A stretch of 64,000 bases of DNA, from NCBI GenBank assembly GCA_007449985.2, contig VIIQ02000322.1, positions 1 to 64,000 of the forward strand. Reading direction: 5' to 3'. A program made the translations under genes and the position numbers. Shown here piece by piece: positions 47,501 to 59,427 of this stretch (positions within the stretch are counted from its first letter, which is position 1; each line of letters opens with the position of its first letter). The notes under the pieces were generated by a model, which made no database searches, had not been told where the DNA came from, and was given only the letters and a program-made list of their open reading frames with translations. Origin of the DNA: Desmodesmus armatus (lineage: Eukaryota > Chlorophyta > Chlorophyceae > Sphaeropleales > Scenedesmaceae).

Positions 47501-50331
47501 GCAGGCTCCAGTGCTGTGATGGCCAGCATGAGTGTGACACCCCCTAACGCCACGGCCTGGTTCTTGTCGTGCAGGAGGGAGGCGGCACGGTCAATGAACT
47601 CCTCTATCAACTCAGGGTTCTTCTTCAGGACCCTGCGGGAGTGTGTATGCAGTTGGTGGGTGGGTGGGTGGGTGGATGGGTGTGGGTGTGGTTGGGGAGG
47701 GGGGGGGAGTCGACTATCAACTCAGGGTTCTTCTTCAGGACCCTGCGAAAGTGTGTGCGTGTGTAAGGGGGGGGGGTGTACAACAGTGGGTTGAGATGCA
47801 GGGCGAGGAGGAGGGACGTCATGCGGGCATGAAAAGACAAACCCAACGACAGAGGAAGGGCAGCACTCTTGCAATGCACAGGACAGTGTTGCACTCAGCG
47901 CCCCTCCCGCAACACTCCCCGCCAGTGCCCTTATGCTCTCTGCATCATGCCGTGTGAAGTCGTCTATCAACTCAGGGTTCTTCTTCAGGACCCTGGGGTA
48001 CTGAGGGGAGCAGGGGGTGTGGAGAGTACAACAATGGCTGTTGATGTTGTGCAGGATGTGTGCGTTGGCGGAGGGGAGGGAATGGATACAAAAGGGGAGG
48101 GGTTGTGTTGGCTAGAGTGCATACACATCATCGTCTGCACATAACACCCTTTGACCCATGTTGCCCGCCAATGGCATAATGCTTGCTGCTTCGCGTGCAC
48201 TGTTCCCGACAACCCATGCTGCGGCGTACCTGATGGCGCACAGTGCTGCCTTCTTGCGGATGTAAGGGTTGGGGTTCTCCAGCAGCCGCTCGATGTCAGG
48301 CGACAGGTCACGAGCCATCTCTGTAGACAAACAACACACAGCATCAGAAGGCTCCCCGTAATAACCCAGGGGTTCAGAGGTCGTGTGCCAGTGTTCACAC
48401 TGACTTTGCTGCTGCTGCTGCTGCTGGGGCCATTGCTGACCAGCCCTCCTCCCTGCACCTCGCAGCACGTCCCTATGCAGTACCCATGGCAGTGCACATG
48501 CAACACAGTCCCAGCCACAGGCCGCAGATACAACACATCTGCCCTGCGCCCCTTCCCTTACATACACCTGCACACCCACAAACACAGGCAACTACCCCCC
48601 CCCTCCCCCACCCAACCACCTACGCCCACCCCGCGCGCACACCCAAACATGCCCATGCAAGTATAGAGGTGTATCTGCAGTGTCCCTCCCTGCCCAGCTT
48701 CCAGTCACCCCCCCCCCCTTCACCTGCTGAGCAGATGTTGCCGAGTGCTGCGAGTGCCAGGCCCACAATGAACTGGTTGCGTGTGTTGTTGAGGTCCATC
48801 TTCAGGCTGTTGGTGACCAGCATCAGCACCTCCTGACGCTCATCTAGCAGGATCATCAGACCTAGGTAGCCGATGCGCTGCACAGGAGGGATAAGCATAC
48901 ACATCATAGCACAGGACAGCACATCACATCACATCACAGCACAACATAGCAAACCATATCAATTGGCGCTCATCTAGCAGGATCATCAGACCTAGGTAGC
49001 CGATGCGCTGTGGGGGTTGAGAGGAGGCGACAAGCATACACAGCACAGCACAGCACAGCTTAGCACACCATATCAACTGGTGCTCATCAAGCAGGATCAT
49101 CAAGCCAAGGAAGTCTATGCGCTGAGAGGGTGGTGAGGAGACGCGAGGGAGATGGACACACATGCGCATCACAGCACAGTTCAGCACAGCACACCACGCA
49201 GCTGGCAGTTGCCAACTGCTGCCCATCCAGTAGGAGCGCTGGGCCCAGCAGCTGGGGCAAGAGAAGAGGGAGAGAGTTAGAGGGCGCGCTGAACACAACT
49301 ACTGCTGCACGTGAGTGAAAAGTCTTACAGGGGCCACCTGCTGCTCAGGGAACTTGTGCTGTACTTGGCACTAACGGGTGTGGAGGAAGAGACACGCACA
49401 GCAGCTGCGCCACCAAAAGGGCCAGCCACTGCTGCAGCTGCTGCTGCCTGCTGCGGGCAGTACGCATTCAGCGCCAGCGATGGTACTGATGACAAGACTG
49501 CACACATGATCCCAGCTGCTCTTACTGTCTGTAACCTGCAGTACCCGCTTGGCGCTGCTGTGGAGTTTAGATAGACCTGCCTGGCGTCCTGTCCCCTAGG
49601 AGGCCACAGCACAGTCACTGGGCTGTGATATGTAGTCTGTACCTCGAGCTGGATGATTCCCTGCTTGGCTGCTGCCTTGCAGTGCATGCAGCCACTCTGT
49701 TGCTCCTGCTGCTGCTGGTACTATAGCAACATCTTTCAAGCTGGCTGCTGCTGCTGCTGTTGGCAGGACACACGTGATCATCTGAGATCTCCCAACAGGC
49801 CACCCACCCACCCACCCACCCACCTTCTCAGGGAAACCACTTGCTGCGATGAGTTTCAGTGTCTCCATCTGCCCAAAGTGCGTGGGGTAGCCCAGCATGT
49901 GTATGTACATGAGCTTGGCAATATTCCTGTGCCTGTACCGCGCATCCTGCTCCCTGAACGCCTCACGCAGCGCTGCAGACTCCTTGGCTATCACATCACG
50001 CTCCTCTGCTGCTGTCTTGCACGCCCTCACCAGACGGATCAGGTCCCTGTGAAAACAGAGAAGGGCATACATGGCAGATCATGCAGCAGGAGGAACAGCG
50101 CTTGTGAAGCTCCTCGCAGCATGTGCCGTTGGTTTTGCTTCAGGCATCAGTAGTGGTCTGCAGAAGCTCGCAGATGCTGATGCCAGCAACAGAGCTGGAT
50201 GCTAGCAGCGGGATAAATAATTTATCATGCTGCTGTGCTGAAGCAAAGCTTGAGTCTGTGTGTTGAGTAGGGCCATCATCCCGTCCCCTAGGCTACTGCT
50301 GTGAGTGTCGGTACCTGAGGCGTGAGCTCAT
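41591..50331 (-). CDS. AP1G: AP-1 complex gamma-adaptin
   Basis: Gamma-adaptin is a large subunit of the AP-1 clathrin adaptor at the trans-Golgi and endosomes. Fifteen exons: 50331-50315, 50046-49824, 48877-48724, 48320-48230, 47632-47437, 47177-47093, 46369-46137, 45756-45623, 44883-44736, 44485-44287, 43646-43480, 43164-42976, 42801-42518, 42282-42065, 41803-41591 (about 850 residues, normal for the family). The first exon codes only MSSRLR. The trunk has [38 protein letters not shown] and [15 protein letters not shown]. The hinge has acidic LLGGLD and DPLADLLGG clathrin/accessory-type motifs. The ear ends [15 protein letters not shown] and [10 protein letters not shown]. Phases agree except around exons 13 and 14, where two frame breaks sit next to CAG tracts. 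Many introns hold junction copies. Confidence 0.93.
41885..41950 (-). repeat. Decayed copy of AP1G exon 14 3' end
   Basis: CGGC-GTACAGGC-CTGG, GGGCTGGAT and TTYAACCT-CAG are shared with the true exon end at 42065. The copy has a stop codon and a weak GTTGGTG donor. Confidence 0.8.
45005..45075 (-). repeat. Decayed copy of AP1G exon 9 5' end
   Basis: It reads [14 protein letters not shown], compared with [14 protein letters not shown] of the true exon at 44883. Confidence 0.82.
45510..45572 (-). repeat. Decayed copy of AP1G exon 8 3' end
   Basis: It reads [14 protein letters not shown], compared with [17 protein letters not shown] of the true exon ending at 45623. Confidence 0.85.
46490..46592 (-). 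repeat. Copy of AP1G exon 7 5' end with acceptor
   Basis: About 100 bases code [20 protein letters not shown] and [12 protein letters not shown] with only a few changes from the exon at 46369, including the CCAGG acceptor. This is among the least diverged copies. Confidence 0.93.
47700..48000 (-). repeat. Two copies of AP1G exon 5 5' end with acceptors
   Basis: VLKKNPELI with its CAGG acceptor occurs at 47754-47710 and again at 47996-47957, upstream of the true exon at 47632. The copies are near-identical over about 40 bases. Confidence 0.93.
48960..49265 (-). repeat. Three copies of AP1G exon 3 5' end
   Basis: The true exon begins [15 protein letters not shown] at 48877. Copies at 49010-48967 (identical peptide), 49123-49081 ([15 protein letters not shown]) and about 49255-49210 ([12 protein letters not shown]) lie upstream in order of rising divergence. 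Spacing is about 112-134 bases. Confidence 0.93.
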
Positions 50332-50790
50332 GGGTCCAGCTGTGGACGATATCAGATGTTCAAAGCACCTTTAGCCTGCACCAGCTGATCACGTTCTGCT
50401 GCTGCACAGGATGTACTTGCCAGTTGCTGGCCTGATCTGTAGTCAAACACGGCTCTGGCGCTTGATCGAGCCCTCAGATGAAGTGACCAGAATCATGTCA
50501 GCCTGTTCGTGTGAACGTCTTCAGGCTTCCGTTCAAGGGTTCCAACGTTTCGTGTTTCACGTATTAGTCATACGCCCTGGAATTCAGTAGTCGTGTTGAC
50601 CTCTGGAACACAGCTTATTCTCAGCGGCATTCAAAGAGCGCTTTGATCACCCCCACAACGCTTGACAGCAAGATCGAGCATACTTGTACGTCACTGATCA
50701 GCTGACTGGACTTGCCTTATCCCAAGGGGTATATCCAGCGTATTGCCCCTGGTTTTCCATTCATTTAGACTGCCAGTCATCACAGCTGCA
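50332..50790. promoter_or_regulatory. Divergent intergenic region, AP1G / EI24-like gene
   Basis: The 459 bases between the two divergent start codons presumably hold both promoters. No clear TATA box or other motif was recognised. Confidence 0.35.
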
Positions 50791-52485
50791 ATGGGCTTGC
50801 TCACCAGCTGGATCTATCCCATCCGGGGGGTGCTGTACCTTTTGGGGACGCCCCAGCTGTTGCAGCTGGTGCTGCGCTTCCTAGGTAAGCATTGGCTTGG
50901 TGACGGCGCTAAGCATGTTCATGGTTCACTATTGTTTGCTTGAAACTCTGAGTAACACGATGAGAAGGTTTCGCTTGGGCCAACATTCAAGTATCAATGC
51001 AACCTGGGCGAGGGGGGCGGGTGCTGTTCAGGTGTGCTGAGGAGGAGCCACAGGGGGACTAGGCAGAGCAGCAGCAGAGCACGATGGTCATGCAGAGCTG
51101 CAAGATGGTCATAAAGGCTTCCACTGCACCGTTTCCTTTCCTTGTCTTTTATGGGGGGAGGTTGTTACAAGTAGATACTTTCACCACAAAGCGGTACTCT
51201 CTACACTTGATCGACTGGGTAAGCCAAAGACGCACACCTGAACCGAGGGAACCTGCAAAGACACGTCAGACAAGACCAGCCCCCAAAACACACACACACA
51301 GACATGGCAACTGCCACACACACCGAGTATAGTATCGTGCTTTCAAGACTCAGCTGTAAATCTGCAGTCTACACATACCGTGCACGCACACACATGGGTC
51401 AGTCCTTCAAGCATAGCAGAAACACTGCTGTACAACTAACACATCAAAGCCAGCACAACACCTTCTGAGCTAACACGCAAAGCAGTACCCACAGGGTGGC
51501 AACTACAAGTGCCCCTACCGCGACTCCCAACACATCTACTGAGCCCATTGTTGATGGGCTGGCCCTGCGCCGCAAGCAAGCTGGGTATGGCATGACGGCC
51601 ACATAACCCAAGGGCTGCAGCGCAGGGCGGACTCCAAACAAGTTACCTTTCCCCAACAGGTAGCGCCTGTAGACGTCCATGGCCGCGACACAGTGGGCCA
51701 GTTGGCGCTGCTGAGTACCAAATACACTCTGCGTGCACTGCTGAGCGGAGTTGGTCACACTGAATTCAAACAACGAGGCATATTTGTCCCGGATGTGGTC
51801 ATACGCTGGGCATTCCCAAATCAAGTGCTGCAAGTCTTCTGGCCTATCACCCCCGCACCTAGTCAGCATAGTGGCAGGCCACTCGGGCCGCAACCCCCTG
51901 CCACTGCACAGTGGGCATGAGCGCCCGTGTTCCTCGGCACCTGGCCCGTGCAAGCGCCCATACAGGTGGTGCCCACGGGCCGGTACCGCCCTAAGCATCG
52001 AAGGACCCCCCTAGGCAAACACAAGTGCAGAAACTTGGGAGCATTGTCCCTACTGTGGACTGTATCTGCATTCAACTCATGCACCCAAGCAGCATGCGTC
52101 CTAACATGGGTGCCATCTGATACACCTTCTCTAGGGTCGTTGCTAGCGGCAATGACCGCATGCCAATGAGCCGCCTGATACCGCAGGGCGGCTTGCATCA
52201 CTCCCTCTTTGGTGATAGTGATGCTCTTGACAGAGTCGACAGTGACTCCTGGTACCCCTGAGCGCCATTGGTCCCCTGATACAAACCCTATCTCTTCCAA
52301 CCCCTGCAACCCCTGCAACAAGTGATAAGTCCAACAAGTTGTGCACCCATGCAACATGAGGCCTATGTCGGCTAGCCAAACCTGGTGAGCCAACCTTGCT
52401 GACAATTTTATGCACTGCTCAATGCTGATGATGGACCTCCCCCCTCCTGCCATCAGCACCCAGTGAAACTGTGCCTGTGCGATTG

Positions 52486-52518
<33 letters not shown>

Positions 52519-55500
52519 TACTGGATCAGGGCCTCGCCTGATCGCCCTTTCAGGAGCCAAACAAGGCTCATAGGGCATAAGCACTCCTCAAAGGACTCGC
52601 ATGAGAGAAAAACAACAGCACCAGAATGCGCCTCAGAGGTCATCCAACAACTCATCCGGAAACATATCCGCTGCACCAGCTTGAGCTGCTTCAATGATCT
52701 CCTCTTCTTCAGAGGCAACGACACCAGCAGGCTCGGCCACAAGTTCTGGCGGCGGGTGCTGCCACCGACGCTGTGAGCACTCATAGATTGCAATGACCGC
52801 GTAATTGCTGCCCTCCCTCCACACCTCTGCTCCCCAGGCATCGTGACAGTTTCCTCTTTCCTGTCAACGCTGCTGTGCTTCGCGTTCTTCTGGAGCCCCC
52901 ACATGGCAGTGCTGGGCCGGCTCCTGGGTGTCAACTGGTTCTCAAAATTGATCGCCACCATACTGCTTGTTGGTGAGTGCATGAATGCATGCGTGTGTGT
53001 GGCAAAGGAAGGCAAGGTTGGGGTGTGGGTGACTGCAGGTGGCGGTGGCGTGGTGCAGTCATCACAATGTACTGCCGTACAGTACAGCAGCTGGTTCAAT
53101 CTTTTTTCAAGTCAGTTGCAGCCGTATGGTCACGCACACATCTTGTGGTCCACCGCTTGTTGTTGGATGAAAGTCGCCATGGTGCGCCACCCCGAAAGTC
53201 GCCACGCTCGTCATGAGCAGTGCTCAGCAAAAAGCGGCTCTGCAAAACAGCCCACCAGACAACACTGGGCCCCCTCGTCCTCACTCTGCCCCTCTCACCC
53301 CCCCCCCCACCAACCCCCTCCACCTCTGCAGGTGAGTCAGCCATCCCCATCTACATCATATTTGACAGGCGCCTCAAGAAGTTGGGCAGGCAGCTGTTTG
53401 ACAAAACACTGCAGATCAAGCTGGGAGCAGCAGGACTCGCACCATCAGGTGGGCTGGATGATGCTGCCCTGTAAAGGTTTACTCGCATTTGTGTCGCACC
53501 CAGTGCACAAGTCTTCTGTAGATTGCTCTATCCTCCCCTGCCCTCTCCCCCTCCAGCAGCTGTTGATGCCTTGCTGCAATCAGGGGGCCTGCATCAAACA
53601 ATGGTTTGCAGAACTCGGCAGCTCGGGTTTGTGTGGTGGGTGTTGATCTGGTGTACGGGTGGGGGTGGTGAAGGTCGGCGAGGGGGGGGGGGCACAGGGA
53701 CAGATCATCAGAGAGTGTTGTGGTCACACAGCCTTGATCTGCCCGGAAGCATCAAGATCCAAAGCTTTTGGACGGAGTCTGCTCGAAACAGCGGTAGTGC
53801 TTCTGCAGCAGGGTGTGGCTAGGCGGACAATGTGGAACCCCTGTCGCTGGAGTAAAGTAAATGCCAGCACCGCTCAGCTGCGGCGGCGCATTTTGCTACG
53901 TAAAAGGCAGGGATGACTGGACAGCGCAGCTGTGCCAACAGGTGCTGCAGGAACAGTGGTAGTTTTGTGTGACGGCCAAATGTCACACGGAGGTCCACTG
54001 TTAATGCAGCGCCTTTTGGCATCCTGCTAACAGCTGAGCCCATCACCCTGACCAGCACTCCCACATGGACACGCATTCACGCTCCCTCTTGGGGAATTAG
54101 CCTGTAAGCTTTGGGCTGATGACACCAGGCAGAAGGCAGGCACATTGTGCACCATGGGGTGCAGCAGTCTGCCTAATTAGCCATAAGGTGCAGCAGCAAC
54201 AGTGGTATTTCACGCGCACCTCCACAAGTGACGCTGAACTTCACTGTTCCTGCAGTGCCTTTTGGCATCCTGCTAACAGCTGAGCCCATCACCCCAAGCC
54301 GCACTCCCACACTCCCACCCACACCCACACTCACCCAAGCTCCCTTTTTTCTCAAGTACTTATTAGAAATTCGTCACACTTATAAGTGGGACCGCAAGCC
54401 TCGGGCTGGCAATACTATACTATGGCAGTTTCATTGGACAGCATGGCAGTGCCACCAGGTGCTGCAGGACCAGTGGTAGTTTTGTGTGACCGCCACAAGT
54501 CACACAGAGCTCCACTGTTAGTGCTGCGCCTGGTGGTACAGATGTGCTGATTCGATGGTGCCTTCAAAGAACCCCTTCCTGTGGGTGCATATCAATTAAT
54601 CAAATTGTTGCCAGTAGGCGCCACCAGCCATGCTGAGGCTGTGTCAGGCATGATGCAGTCAACTGCCTAACACATTGATTGACAGACCCCCCCCCCCCCC
54701 CCCAGTACCACCAACGCTATCCCCCTGACCACCTCCGCCTGCCTCCTCCCTCCCCCTTTTTTTCTGCTGCCCCCCCCCCCCCCTTCATTTCACCCATGAC
54801 TCGGTCATGGTGTATCCGTCGCTGCTGCCATTGTCCCTGTGTGGCTAGGCTCCACCAGCCATGCTGAGGCCCTGTCGGCAGTGAAGGGGCCACAACAGGC
54901 AGCCAGAAAGTCAACACCAGCACTGGCACCGCTACAGCCACAGGTAAGGCTTGGGGGGGGGGGAGAACGCAATGAGCAGCGGTACAAGGGACGGTCGGAA
55001 GGGGGGAGGGCGGAGGGGGCAGCCATCGGAGGAGGTGAATTGTGTATATGTGGTGGGGAGTGGAGGGAGGGCTGGACCACAGGCAGTGGGGGTGGGGGGG
55101 GGGTTATGAAACTTGTTCAGCTGGCTTGGGGGGGACGCAGGCCATGCAACGCAGCCATACGTTTGCAGCCGTCGTGAGGGTTATGCATCAGACTGCAGGA
55201 CCGTCAAGTGCACACCCCCTCACACTACACGCCTCCCCCCCTTCCTCACGAATACACAGGACCATCAGGCGTTGACGCGTCTGCTGACCCAGCAGCGTCA
55301 GGCCAGTGCAGCAGCCCAGCAGGGCCGCAGCCTGCTGGGTGCAGCACTCAGCCTGGCCACGCAGCTGCTGCTCAAGCCCCAGCCGAATGAGGGGGTGCTG
55401 CTGCGCAAGGCAAGGGACTTTGCGACACTGGGTGTCACAGCGTTTGTGCCGGGCGCGGCCCTGCTGTTGCCACTCGTTATGTACAGGTGGGTTGGGATGA

Positions 55501-56362
55501 AGTTTCAGAGGTCTAGGGGGGGCGGGCGGGCGGGGGAGGGGGGGGGTGCAGGTGTTTCTGGTGTGGGAGATGGGGTTTGCTGCAGGGGGAAGCATAAGAG
55601 TACGCCAAGCTGGGCGCCAACAGCCTTTTGAGGAGTTGAGGATGGTTTGCAAGGCACTCTTTTTGGGACACTGGAGCACTGGTGTTGGGTTTGCTTTAGC
55701 CTAAAGCCCCTGAGGGGCAAGGGAAAGGAAACAGGGGCAGGGGTGTGTGTTTCTGGTGTTGGTGGGATGAATGCGTGCGCGGGAAGGGGGGGGGGGTATG
55801 CAGCGCAAGTTTTGTTGCAGTAGTGTTGGTGACAGGTGGGGCATGCACTGATTGCAAGTGGTGGGGTGGTTCAGCGGGAGGAGAAGGGGGCAGGCAGCTT
55901 TGTGATGGGACACTGGTGGATACGGCGTTCTGGGTCCCCGTTGAGAGCAGTGTGGCTGAGATAAGCCAGACGCTGTTGCTGCCCTAGCACGACAACAGCA
56001 TAAACAAGTCCTGCCCGCTCGTTTTCGTTCACCTGCCCTTGCTGGTATCTCAAATTTCCTTGCTCTCTCCTCTCCTCCTGCTGCTACATGATACATGATG
56101 CTGCAGGGACAGCAGTGCTGAGGTTGCCTCCCTCATGTCCCGTTACTGGGAGGCCAAGGGAATTGAGGACGGTGACGCACACCAACTCCTGGCCGAAACT
56201 CAGATGAATGAGCTGAGGGGCTTTGGCCTGGTGGCCACTGGGCTCTCCTACATTCCTGTGCTCAACTGGGCCCTTAGCCTGAGCAACCATGTTGCTGCTG
56301 CGCTGTATGCGGCACACCTGGAAGCGAAGGGGGCACCTCTCATGAAGACGCGCTGGCTGTAG
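50791..56362 (+). CDS. EI24/RRT8-like (CysZ-fold) multi-helix membrane protein
   Basis: Six exons join in phase: 50791-50884, 52838-52972, 53332-53448, 54849-54943, 55260-55486, 56107-56362, about 307 residues. The start MGLLTSWIYPIRGVLYLLG matches the N-terminus of EI24/CysZ-type proteins, in which a short pre-helix precedes the first long membrane helix. Further helices follow at FLSTLLCFAFFW, LIATILLVGESAIPIYIIF and FVPGAALLLPLVMY. The C-terminus reads GFGLVATGLSYIPVLNWAL followed by SNHVAAALYAAHLE, close to the end of fungal RRT8/LDS proteins of lipid droplets and spore wall. EI24 relatives sit in the endoplasmic reticulum. The exact substrate or role is unknown. Intron 1 (about 1.95 kb) holds retrotransposon fragments, intron 4 side holds local repeats. 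Confidence 0.6.
51444..52459 (-). mobile_element. Fragment of a non-LTR retrotransposon ORF, frameshifted
   Basis: Two overlapping minus frames (52459-51863 and 51998-51444) together make one coding fragment broken by a frameshift near 52000. The second holds CPLCSGRGL and HLIWECPAYDHIRDKYASLF, a zinc-knuckle-like Cys/His block found at the C-terminus of algal LINE reverse-transcriptase proteins. No catalytic FxDD motif is present, so this is a 5'-truncated relic. It lies in intron 1 of the EI24-like gene, antisense to it. Confidence 0.6.
52488..52824 (-). mobile_element. 3' end of a LINE-like element with (TAC)n tail
   Basis: On the minus strand an acidic C-terminal frame (52824-52633, ending ELLDDL) is followed by an untranslated stretch with CTCCTGAAAGGGCGATCAGG and then (GTA)n at 52516-52488. 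A short-unit tail after a 3' untranslated region is typical of non-LTR retrotransposons. The element next to it (52459-51444) lies directly beyond this tail. Confidence 0.55.
53940..54545 (+). repeat. Three diverged ~140-base tandem repeats in an EI24-like gene intron
   Basis: Segments at about 53940-54090, 54185-54350 and 54455-54535 share GGTGC-GCAG-A-CAGTGGTA, CTCCACTGTT and, in the first two, CTTTTGGCATCCTGCTAACA. They are separated by unrelated spacers. Confidence 0.8.
54607..54660 (+). repeat. Copy of EI24-like exon 4 5' end with acceptor
   Basis: TAGGC-CCACCAGCCATGCTGAGGC is shared with the true acceptor and exon start at 54849. The copy then diverges (GTGTCAGGC for CCTGTCGGC). Confidence 0.9.
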
Positions 56363-57500
56363 AAGAGGGTTGCTGTTGTGGCTGGGTGTTGGGTTGCCGT
56401 GTTAGTGAAGGGATGTAGCAGTTGAAGTTGAGGGTCACTCACCATTGGATGCGTCACCCTGGTGTTGGGTGCGGGGTGTCTGCCTTACAGGTGGAACCAT
56501 GGCTTGTTGGGTTGAAGGTCGATGAGGGGAAGCTGACGATGGAACATTTTGTGTCTACCGCTCGCCCACAGCTGGTTGTGAGGGGGGAAGGGAGGGGGTG
56601 GGAGAAGTTGTGTTCGGGTGGTCTTGCTAGCATCGTTTATGCATAGGGTGTCGGTCACGGGGCACAGCAGCGTAAGTGCTTGTGGCACATCAATGCATTT
56701 CCCACTCACAGCATGTGTGTGTGGTTATGGTGTGTGTCTGTGTGTGTGTGGGGGGGGGGCTTGATGTTGGAACAACGCATGAGATCAGCATCCCCAACAG
56801 TACAACCTGTACTTTGCGCTTTGTTTGTGATTTAAGCTTTGGTTTTGTGACTGGTGGTGATAATGTAGCCAGGTAACTCAATCAATTCTGCTAGTGTGCA
56901 TGAGCAGCTGTGCCGTTGCTGTGTCGCATGTGTGGGGCGGCCAGCACTTATGAGCGCTGGCCAGCCATGGCTGCAGACACTATGCATTCTGCAGCGATTG
57001 GCTGATGCCAGTCGTGATCTGTGCAGCGTTCATGTTGTGCACATATATTACCAAGGTCATTCCATATCAGGTTTTCTAACAGGGTGTGGCTGTAGCTGCA
57101 ACAACAGGCAGTTGAGAAAGCAACCAGCAACGGCAGGCACTACTGACTACCGGTACTAGTGCATGAAAGCTGCAAGTCAGTGCTCTGCACATCACAAAGT
57201 CAGATGACAAAGGCCGTTTCTGATCAGCTGTCACATCCTGACCATGCCCATGCGCTGGCAGCTATCTGGTTGAATTGAAAAGTGACTCCTGGTCAAATGC
57301 CCTGAAACCACCGTTGACCTTGCACTCCCATCCGCAGAAAATCAGCCGATCTCGACATCTGACGCATACCGTATGCTGTCCGCTTCTTTTTTGCGCAATC
57401 GACTTTGGATCTAGCTCATTGGTGTTGAAAACGCCTGTTGATCCAGTTGCGTCTTGACACGGTTGGCAGCAGATCGCACTGCTCAGCCTTGCCTGCCAGG
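56363..57500. other. Gap between EI24-like gene and DUF3754-B
   Basis: No coding region is supported. G-rich and TG-rich tracts lie at 56580-56600 and 56715-56760. The promoter of the following gene is presumably in the last few hundred bases. Confidence 0.4.
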
Positions 57501-59371
57501 ATGGAGTTTCTAGACGGCCAAGCAGTTCTCTGTCCACCGGGTAAGCGTGTGAAAAGCTGGCAGGACACGTCACCCCCAACTGCTCACCTTCCAGTGACCT
57601 TGCAAGGCCAATTGGCAGCACAGCTGTCAGTCTTCGCTGCATCTCTTGACAGGCCACCGATACCTACAATTAACCACGCATCTACTCCCAAGATTGACAG
57701 CCCCACTCGCCCTAGCCCCCCTCCCCTCATGCTTTGTGCGCAGGCGCGGGGGGGGGGGGGGGGGGGGTGTCAGGACAGGGGGGGGGGGTCTCCTCAACAC
57801 TCCAACAGTAGCGGCGATGGGTGGTGTGCAATGTCGCTAGTCATCCTCAACCAGCCTATCTATTCTTGAACGCAAGTGATGGGTCAGCACGCCCCTCACC
57901 ACTCGATTCTCTACTGCCCCCCCCCCCCCCCTCCCTCTCATCTCAGAGCGGTCCATCCCCATCGACTGGCTTACCCTCAAGCAAGCCTTGAAGGAGGAGG
58001 TGGCAGCACAACTCACAGCTACTGCCAGCAACAGCAGCAGCAGCAGCAGTGGTGGCAGCAAGCAGCAGCAGCTGTTTGCGGATGTGCTGAAGCTGCTGGA
58101 GCTGCTCACACTGCTGCAGTTCTCACAGGACTCAAGGTGGGCCGATGGCAGAGGGGGGGGGGGGGGAGGGCCACTGTACAAGTGTTTGAAATGCAACTGT
58201 AGGGAGTGGAGCGTAACACAAGTAGTGTCGTTGCCCATGCATGGACAGGACTCATGCTCGGTCAGTACAGTAGTCTTGTGCTATCTTCATGTATGCCGGT
58301 CAGTCGCCTCAAGAAACACATGCAGCACAGGTGGCTTATCAACATCATCTTCCCAACGCCTAAAGCGCTTACACTCCAGCACTCACTCACACCTGACGTG
58401 TGCTCATTTGCCCCCCCCCCCCCCCCTTCGGTAGGTACATATCAGCGGCAATGCGCCACGTGTGTCCTGAGCTCACCACAGCAGAGCAGCAGCTGCTGGC
58501 AGCATGCAGAGCCAGCTTCGGCAGCGGCGACCCTGCTGCTGCTGCTGCTGGCAAAGCTGGTGTCACTAGTGACACTGCACCTGCTGGTACTGCTGGTGGT
58601 AGTGGTTACCCCGCTGCTGTTACTGGCGGTGGCGGCATCAGCAGCAGCAGCAGTGCTCCAGATGAGCAGCGTCACGAGCAGGAGTTGCTTGATGCCATGG
58701 TGAAATTGCTGCTGAGGGCACGATACATACCACTCACACAACAGGTGAGGTACGTGTCCCGCGGGCAGCAGTGGCCAGCGCCCGGGGGGGGGGGGTGAAG
58801 AACAGGCGCTAAGGAGGCAGAGGGCGGTGTGTAGCATCAAGCATGGGTGACATGCTGCTGCTGCTGCTTGTGGTTGCCGCACTGTTGCAGGAATGGGATG
58901 TGGCTCATCAAGACTACTTCACGTTCGGTGAGTTGTAGACCCCAGGCTACTCCTGCAGGTGTTGTTCTTGCAGTACCTGGGAATTCAAAACCGACACCAC
59001 TGCTGGTGGTGTTCTGCAATGCTGTTAACTGCATTCCACCGCCAGAATTTGTCACAGTGCAACATGTACCCACCAGATCGTATTGATGTCAGCTGTGACG
59101 CCCCCCCCCCCCTCAAAAACTGTCATACATGTGTGCGCAGACATCCCCGTCACAATGGACTGCTCTGAACTGGATGGGAACCTGCTGGGAACATTTTGGG
59201 AGAGGCAGCAGCAGCTGAGGCATCAGCAGCAGCAGGCCAGTCATCGGCGGCAGCAGCAGCAGGGCTCTACACAACCCTCATCACCGATGCTTGGCAGCAG
59301 CAGCAGCAGCAGCAGCAGCAGTGGCGATGGCCAGCCTTTCAAAACACCTGGCAACTTGGGTGACACACCAC

Positions 59372-59427
<56 letters not shown>

